Positions 40,001 to 43,747 of a stretch of DNA of 43,747 nucleotides are shown here, one piece after another (position 1 is the first letter of the stretch; each line of letters starts with the position of its first letter). Position numbers and translations under genes: made by a program. Source of the stretch: Hyphomonas sp. GTDB lineage: Bacteria; Pseudomonadota; Alphaproteobacteria; Caulobacterales; Hyphomonadaceae. Location of the stretch: assembly GCA_002700305.1 (NCBI GenBank), contig PACZ01000041.1, positions 1 through 43,747 of the forward strand, given 5' to 3'. The notes beneath the pieces were generated by a model. It was not told where the DNA came from, ran no database searches, and saw nothing but the letters and a program-made list of their open reading frames with translations.

Positions 40001-40699
40001 ATGGCAAACGAGCTGGAGAAGCAGAACGCGGCGGCCGCGGCGATGGAATTCGTCGAAGATGGCATGACCATCGGTCTCGGCACCGGCTCAACCGCGAAAT
40101 ATTTCGTCCAGATGCTCGCCGAGGAGATTGCCGACGGCCTGGTCGTGCGCTGTATCGAAACGAGCGAGCAGACCCGCCGGCTGGCCGAGAGCCTTGGCGT
40201 GCCGCTGATCCCGTCCGAACAGATCGAGCGTATCCACCTCACCGTCGATGGCGCCGATGAGGTCGACGAACATGGATTCCTCATCAAGGGGGGCGGCGCG
40301 GCGCTGCTGCGCGAGAAGATTATCGCCAATGCCAGCGATCACATGGTCGTGATTGCCGACCCGTCGAAACAGGTCGAGCGGCTTGGCAAGTTCCCTCTGC
40401 CGGTGGAGGTGACGCCCTTCGGCTACACGATCACCGCAAAGAAAGTTTACGACGCGCTCTGCTCCAGCGGCATCGACCGTCCACGCGTGGAATTACGGGC
40501 CCAGCCGGGCGGCCGGCTGGTCATGACCGATGGCGGAAACTACATCCTGGACTGCCACTGCCAGCGGATTCCGGACGCGGAATCGCTGGCCGCGCGCCTC
40601 TCCGGCGTGCCGGGTGTCGTCGAACACGGATTGTTTATCGGCATCGCCCGGACGGTCATTATCGGCAATGAAGCCGGGGCGACGGTGTTTGAATTCTGA
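40001..40699 (+). CDS. rpiA: Ribose-5-phosphate isomerase A
   Basis: 232 residues. GLGTGSTAKYFV near residue 27, the catalytic Asp pair in DGADEVD, and KGGGAALLREKI with the conserved Lys and Glu are all present. It interconverts ribose 5-phosphate and ribulose 5-phosphate in the pentose phosphate pathway. It follows glmU with a 2-base gap and precedes gor, so the pair NADPH/pentose metabolism and glutathione reduction may be co-expressed. Confidence 0.95.
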   Translation: MANELEKQNAAAAAMEFVEDGMTIGLGTGSTAKYFVQMLAEEIADGLVVRCIETSEQTRRLAESLGVPLIPSEQIERIHLTVDGADEVDEHGFLIKGGGAALLREKIIANASDHMVVIADPSKQVERLGKFPLPVEVTPFGYTITAKKVYDALCSSGIDRPRVELRAQPGGRLVMTDGGNYILDCHCQRIPDAESLAARLSGVPGVVEHGLFIGIARTVIIGNEAGATVFEF

Positions 40700-40754
40700 C
40701 CCTGCGCGCCCATATGCGCCCGCAGACACGCACACGACTTTCAAGGAAATGACC

Positions 40755-42161
40755 ATGGCTGAGCACGCTTACGACTTCGACCTGTTTGTGATCGGAGGCG
40801 GCTCCGGCGGAGTGCGCGCGGCGCGCATCGCGGCGATTGCGGGCGCGCGTGTCGGCCTGGCGGAAGAATACCGGATGGGCGGCACCTGCGTGATCCGTGG
40901 CTGTGTGCCGAAGAAATTCATGGTCTATGCCAGCCAGTATGGGAAGGACATCGAGAAGTCCGCCGGCTATGGCTGGAGCGTGGGAGATGTCTCGTACGAT
41001 CACGGAACATTTGCTGCGGCGATGCATGCCGAAGTGGATCGCCTGTCAGGCATCTATTTCCGCAACCTCAAAAATGCCGGCGTCGAGATTTTCGAAGAGC
41101 GCGCCGAGTTTGTGGATGCGCACACGGTCCGCCTGAAAAATAGCGGCAAGACGATCACCGCAAACAAGATCCTGATCGCTGTGGGCGGCGCCCCGTGGCG
41201 CCCATCCGAGGAAGAGCTGCCGGGTATTGAGCACACGATCACGTCCAATGAAGTCTTCCATCTGGAAGACCTGCCGAAACATGTCGTCATCGCGGGTGGC
41301 GGCTATATCGCGGTCGAATTTGCGCACATTTTTGCCGGGCTCGGTGTGCCGACCTGCCTGGTCTATCGCGGCGAGGAAGTCTTGCGTGGCTTCGATGCCG
41401 ATGTGCGCACCGCCGTACATGAGGGTCTGAAAGAAGCAGGCGTGCGGGTTGTGACCGGTGCGGTGTTCGACAGGATCGAGAAACGCGACGGTGAAGACCT
41501 GCCGCTCCACATCACGCTTTCCAGTGGCAGCCATATCGATGCCGATGTCGTGCTGATGGCCGTTGGACGCCGTCCGAACACCGAGGGACTTGGCTGCGAG
41601 GCGGCCGGGATCGAACTGGACGGTAATGGCGCCGTCAAAGTCGATGAATGGTCAAAGACCAATGTCGACAGCGTCTGGGCCGTTGGGGATGTGACGGACC
41701 GCGTCGCGCTGACGCCGGTGGCCATTCGAGAGGGGCATGCCTTTGCCGATACCGAGTTCGGCGGCAATCCTTGGCATTTCGATCATTCGGACATTGCGAC
41801 GGCGGTCTTCTCGCAGCCGGAAGTCGGCACGGTCGGCCTCAGCGAAGCCGATGCCCGCAAGGCCCATGGCGCCGACATCGACATCTACAAGACGAACTTC
41901 AAGCCGATGAAGAATGCCCTCAACGGCGACACCAGCCGTGTGCTGATGAAGCTGGTCGTGCGCGCGTCGGATGAGAAAGTGCTTGGCGTTCACATGGTCG
42001 GCGACGATGCCGCCGAGATCATCCAGGCCATCGGTATCGCCATCAAGATGGGAGTGACCAAGCCGGACTTCGACCGTACCTGCGCGGTCCATCCGTCGGT
42101 GGCCGAGGAATTGGTGACGATGCGCACGAAATGGGTGCCGGACGTGACCAGCAACGCCTGA
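40755..42161 (+). CDS. gor: Glutathione-disulfide reductase
   Basis: 468-residue FAD pyridine nucleotide-disulfide oxidoreductase. FAD motif GGGSGG (15-20), redox Cys45 and Cys50 in GGTCVIRGCVPKK, NADPH motif GGGYIAVEFAHI, second FAD motif VWAVGDVTDR and the C-terminal dimer His-Glu in CAVHPSVAEELV. The RGCVPKK form marks the plant/cyanobacteria/alphaproteobacteria-type glutathione reductase. AAGGA 7 bases before the ATG at 40755 sets the start, although ATG 40749 is possible. It keeps glutathione reduced with NADPH. A weak hairpin overlaps its stop. Confidence 0.93.
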   Translation: MAEHAYDFDLFVIGGGSGGVRAARIAAIAGARVGLAEEYRMGGTCVIRGCVPKKFMVYASQYGKDIEKSAGYGWSVGDVSYDHGTFAAAMHAEVDRLSGIYFRNLKNAGVEIFEERAEFVDAHTVRLKNSGKTITANKILIAVGGAPWRPSEEELPGIEHTITSNEVFHLEDLPKHVVIAGGGYIAVEFAHIFAGLGVPTCLVYRGEEVLRGFDADVRTAVHEGLKEAGVRVVTGAVFDRIEKRDGEDLPLHITLSSGSHIDADVVLMAVGRRPNTEGLGCEAAGIELDGNGAVKVDEWSKTNVDSVWAVGDVTDRVALTPVAIREGHAFADTEFGGNPWHFDHSDIATAVFSQPEVGTVGLSEADARKAHGADIDIYKTNFKPMKNALNGDTSRVLMKLVVRASDEKVLGVHMVGDDAAEIIQAIGIAIKMGVTKPDFDRTCAVHPSVAEELVTMRTKWVPDVTSNA

Positions 42162-42185
42162 CGCACCAACGCGTCATGTGGTTTT
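42159..42185 (+). terminator. Possible weak terminator after gor
   Basis: TGACGC-ACCAAC-GCGTCA forms a 6-bp stem that includes the stop codon, followed by GTTTT. The stem is short and the T-run is broken, so it is a weak candidate. Confidence 0.35.
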
Positions 42186-42234
42186 GTCGCGCAAGTCTCC
42201 GTTCGCAATCGAGGCCGATTGCTCCGAACTTGCT

Positions 42235-43542
42235 TTAGTGCGTCTCGTCGCAGAGCGTCTTCAGTTCCAGCGCAATTGTCTTCAGGCTCTCACGGATCTG
42301 TTTCAGGCCGCCGCCGCGGCCGGAATGGATCACCAGCTGCTTCCAGGGCGGCTGGCCCTCCTGCGGCGGCTTCACGGCGAAATGCTTTGAGCGGGGCAGG
42401 GCGGACTTCAGCAGCGCTTTGGACAGCGGGAAGCCGGCGGCATCGTCAAACGCGCCATTGCGGGCATCGGCCTCGAAGGTCGACTGTTCCGACCGGCTGA
42501 CCGCATTGAAGAGAACCGACAGGGCCGGGCGTTTGCCGACCGGGATCTGCGTGCGCAGCACCTGGTTCAGCAGCTTCACCCCGCGCAGGGAATAGATGTC
42601 GGTGTGCATCGGCGCCAGTACACGGTCTGCCGCCTCCAGCGCGCAGCGGGTCAGGAAGGTGGCGTTGGGGTTCGTGTCGAACACGATGAGGTCGTATTCG
42701 CTGCGATAGAAGTCCACCTGGCGCAGGAAGTGCCGCTTGATCTGTTCCAGCGCGTCATTGTCGGTGGCGAAGGCATATTTCGAGATTTCGAACTGGCCGG
42801 AGATGATGTCGAACCGGCCGGGCGGGCTGTTGCCCTCGGCCATCAGGTCATGGACCAGATAATCGCGCGCCACCGGGGCAAAGGGCTCCGTCGACAGGCT
42901 CAGCCAGTGTTCGGCCGGGCTTTCCGCATCCCGCGTGTGCAGGCGGGACCGTTCGAAGAGGGAGATGACCGACCGGTCCGCCGCCGCGCTCTCATCCGCG
43001 ACGTCCATTTCATAGAAGGTCTGAGTGAGGTTGTATTGCGGATCGAGGTCGATCAGCAGGATGCGCCCGCCCGCCATGGCGTGCCAGGCGCCGAAGACCT
43101 GCGCCGAGACGGTCGTCTTGCCGACCCCGCCCTTCAGGTTCATCACGGCGATGACCGGGCACTTCTTCTTGTAGGCGTCGAGCGTCTGCTGGACGAGCTG
43201 CGCCAGCCCGTCCGGCATGGTGCTGGACAGGCGCAGGTGGGGCTGGACTTCCTGCTTGAAGAAGCCGTTCAGGCGCGCCTTGTCGATCTGATAGGGGATC
43301 AGCGGCAGGCCGCGGGCCTTGGCGCGCTCGATATCCTGGCGCACGGTCTTCGACCGCACTGACGTGGCCGAGACCAGCACGATCATCGCGAAGGCATCGT
43401 CGATGTCGCGATTGTTGCGATCGCGGTCGTTGGCGTCGTCCGGCGCGAATTTCACCGGGATCGACTCCGCCCGCATCGCTTCGTGAAGCTTCAGCAGGTC
43501 GTCGAGGTCCAGCGTGGAGTGGGCGATGTAGACGTGAGACAT
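42235..43542 (-). CDS. TIR-like domain fused to ParA/MinD-type ATPase
   Basis: 435 residues. Residues 1-90 have the layout of a bacterial TIR domain: HVYIAHSTLD, then FAMIVLVSATS and SKTVRQDIERAKARGLPLIP. At the place where catalytically active TIR domains carry Glu, this protein has Asp70. From residue 128 a ParA/Soj-type P-loop ATPase follows: deviant Walker A KGGVGKTT (137-144) with the signature Lys137, Walker A' DLDPQ (165-169) and IVFDTNPN (286-293). No parB gene or centromere-like repeat is seen beside it. The domain pair suggests regulation of ATP-driven dimerisation by, or of, the TIR part; signalling, positioning or defence are all possible. Confidence 0.85.
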   Translation of the reverse strand: MSHVYIAHSTLDLDDLLKLHEAMRAESIPVKFAPDDANDRDRNNRDIDDAFAMIVLVSATSVRSKTVRQDIERAKARGLPLIPYQIDKARLNGFFKQEVQPHLRLSSTMPDGLAQLVQQTLDAYKKKCPVIAVMNLKGGVGKTTVSAQVFGAWHAMAGGRILLIDLDPQYNLTQTFYEMDVADESAAADRSVISLFERSRLHTRDAESPAEHWLSLSTEPFAPVARDYLVHDLMAEGNSPPGRFDIISGQFEISKYAFATDNDALEQIKRHFLRQVDFYRSEYDLIVFDTNPNATFLTRCALEAADRVLAPMHTDIYSLRGVKLLNQVLRTQIPVGKRPALSVLFNAVSRSEQSTFEADARNGAFDDAAGFPLSKALLKSALPRSKHFAVKPPQEGQPPWKQLVIHSGRGGGLKQIRESLKTIALELKTLCDETH

Positions 43543-43691
43543 GATCTCGCGGCGGTCCCTTCAGGCTTGCCTCAGGTCCTGACTACCTAAGGCGTGACGA
43601 GGTGATTCCGCCAGCGTTGTGCTGTGAAATTGTGGTGAAACTTGAGCGATCGCCTGCCATGTGATTAATGCGGCCATCAATGGAGCGTAAG

Positions 43692-43747
43692 ATGAGCAAC
43701 TGGACCCCTTCCGACTGGCGCGAACTGCCGGCGAAGCACATCCCGGA
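43692..43747 (+). CDS. Class II DAHP synthase, N-terminal fragment
   Basis: Only 18 codons before the window ends. MSNWTPSDWRELPAKHIPD matches the start of class II (plant-type) 3-deoxy-7-phosphoheptulonate synthases, the first enzyme of the shikimate pathway, which is common in alphaproteobacteria. TGGAG lies 6-10 bases upstream. It is divergent from the TIR-ParA gene across about 150 bases. Confidence 0.75.
   Translation, partial: MSNWTPSDWRELPAKHIP

Noticed and set aside
42235-43542. Chromosome partitioning ParA of a parABS system
   Set aside because: No ParB gene, no parS-like repeats and an N-terminal TIR-like domain; not a standard partition locus.

Overview
The window looks like a chromosomal segment of a GC-rich alphaproteobacterium, most likely a Hyphomonas-type (Hyphomonadaceae) organism. 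The reasons are high third-position GC, many 4-nt ATGA gene overlaps, the lipid A/Kdo gene order, an ECF41 sigma factor module and a class II DAHP synthase start at the right edge. This placement is an inference from gene content. No prophage, insertion sequence, CRISPR array or rRNA was seen.

Layout. 1-2 kb: the end of an unknown gene and a lipoprotein amidohydrolase. 2.1-5.3 kb: a minus-strand cupin-SDR-alcohol dehydrogenase operon facing a TetR regulator, with a perfect palindrome over the operon -35. 5.3-7.2 kb: an ECF41 sigma operon (membrane protein, AhpD-like protein, sigma factor) with a textbook ECF41 promoter. 7.2-9.0 kb: an ABC-F ATPase. 9.1-9.5 kb: an unannotated stretch holding two tandem minus-strand units, each with two stem-loops, C-rich loops, a promoter-like element and a 3' T-run, which look like a pair of sibling small RNAs. 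9.5-13.1 kb: a five-gene operon of single-pass membrane proteins in the order A-B-B-B-A (two families). The three B genes share an almost constant N-terminal anchor block and have divergent remainders. 13.2-14.0 kb: an L,D-transpeptidase-like protein with a small membrane protein. 14.1-20.0 kb: a plus-strand lipid/CoA-flavoured run (phosphotransferase, MFS transporter, serine hydrolase, hotdog-like protein, DUF4262, crotonase-fold protein). 20.1-24.0 kb: a secreted amidohydrolase, an OmpA lipoprotein and a RhlE-type RNA helicase with a structured leader. 24.0-28.4 kb: a minus-strand P450-crotonase-DUF2855-CoA transferase operon. 28.5-32.8 kb: a pseudouridine synthase, an M20 lipoprotein peptidase with a membrane partner, and a GAF-EAL phosphodiesterase. 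33.0-37.0 kb: the four-gene lipid A operon (DUF374 acyltransferase, waaA, lpxK, lpxL-like), then tRNA-Val(CAC). 37.1-37.6 kb: a relatively AT-rich intergenic region with a 37-bp near-perfect palindrome. 37.6-42.2 kb: a small alphaproteobacterial protein, gph, glmU, rpiA and gor. 42.2-43.5 kb: a TIR-like domain fused to a ParA/MinD-type ATPase, followed by the first codons of a class II DAHP synthase.

Most genes are housekeeping or catabolic. The strongest leads for something undescribed are the tandem C-rich-loop RNAs, the A-B-B-B-A membrane protein operon, the orphan TIR-ParA fusion whose usual catalytic Glu position reads Asp, and the 37-bp palindrome. Domain names come from reading motifs by eye. 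No database search was run.
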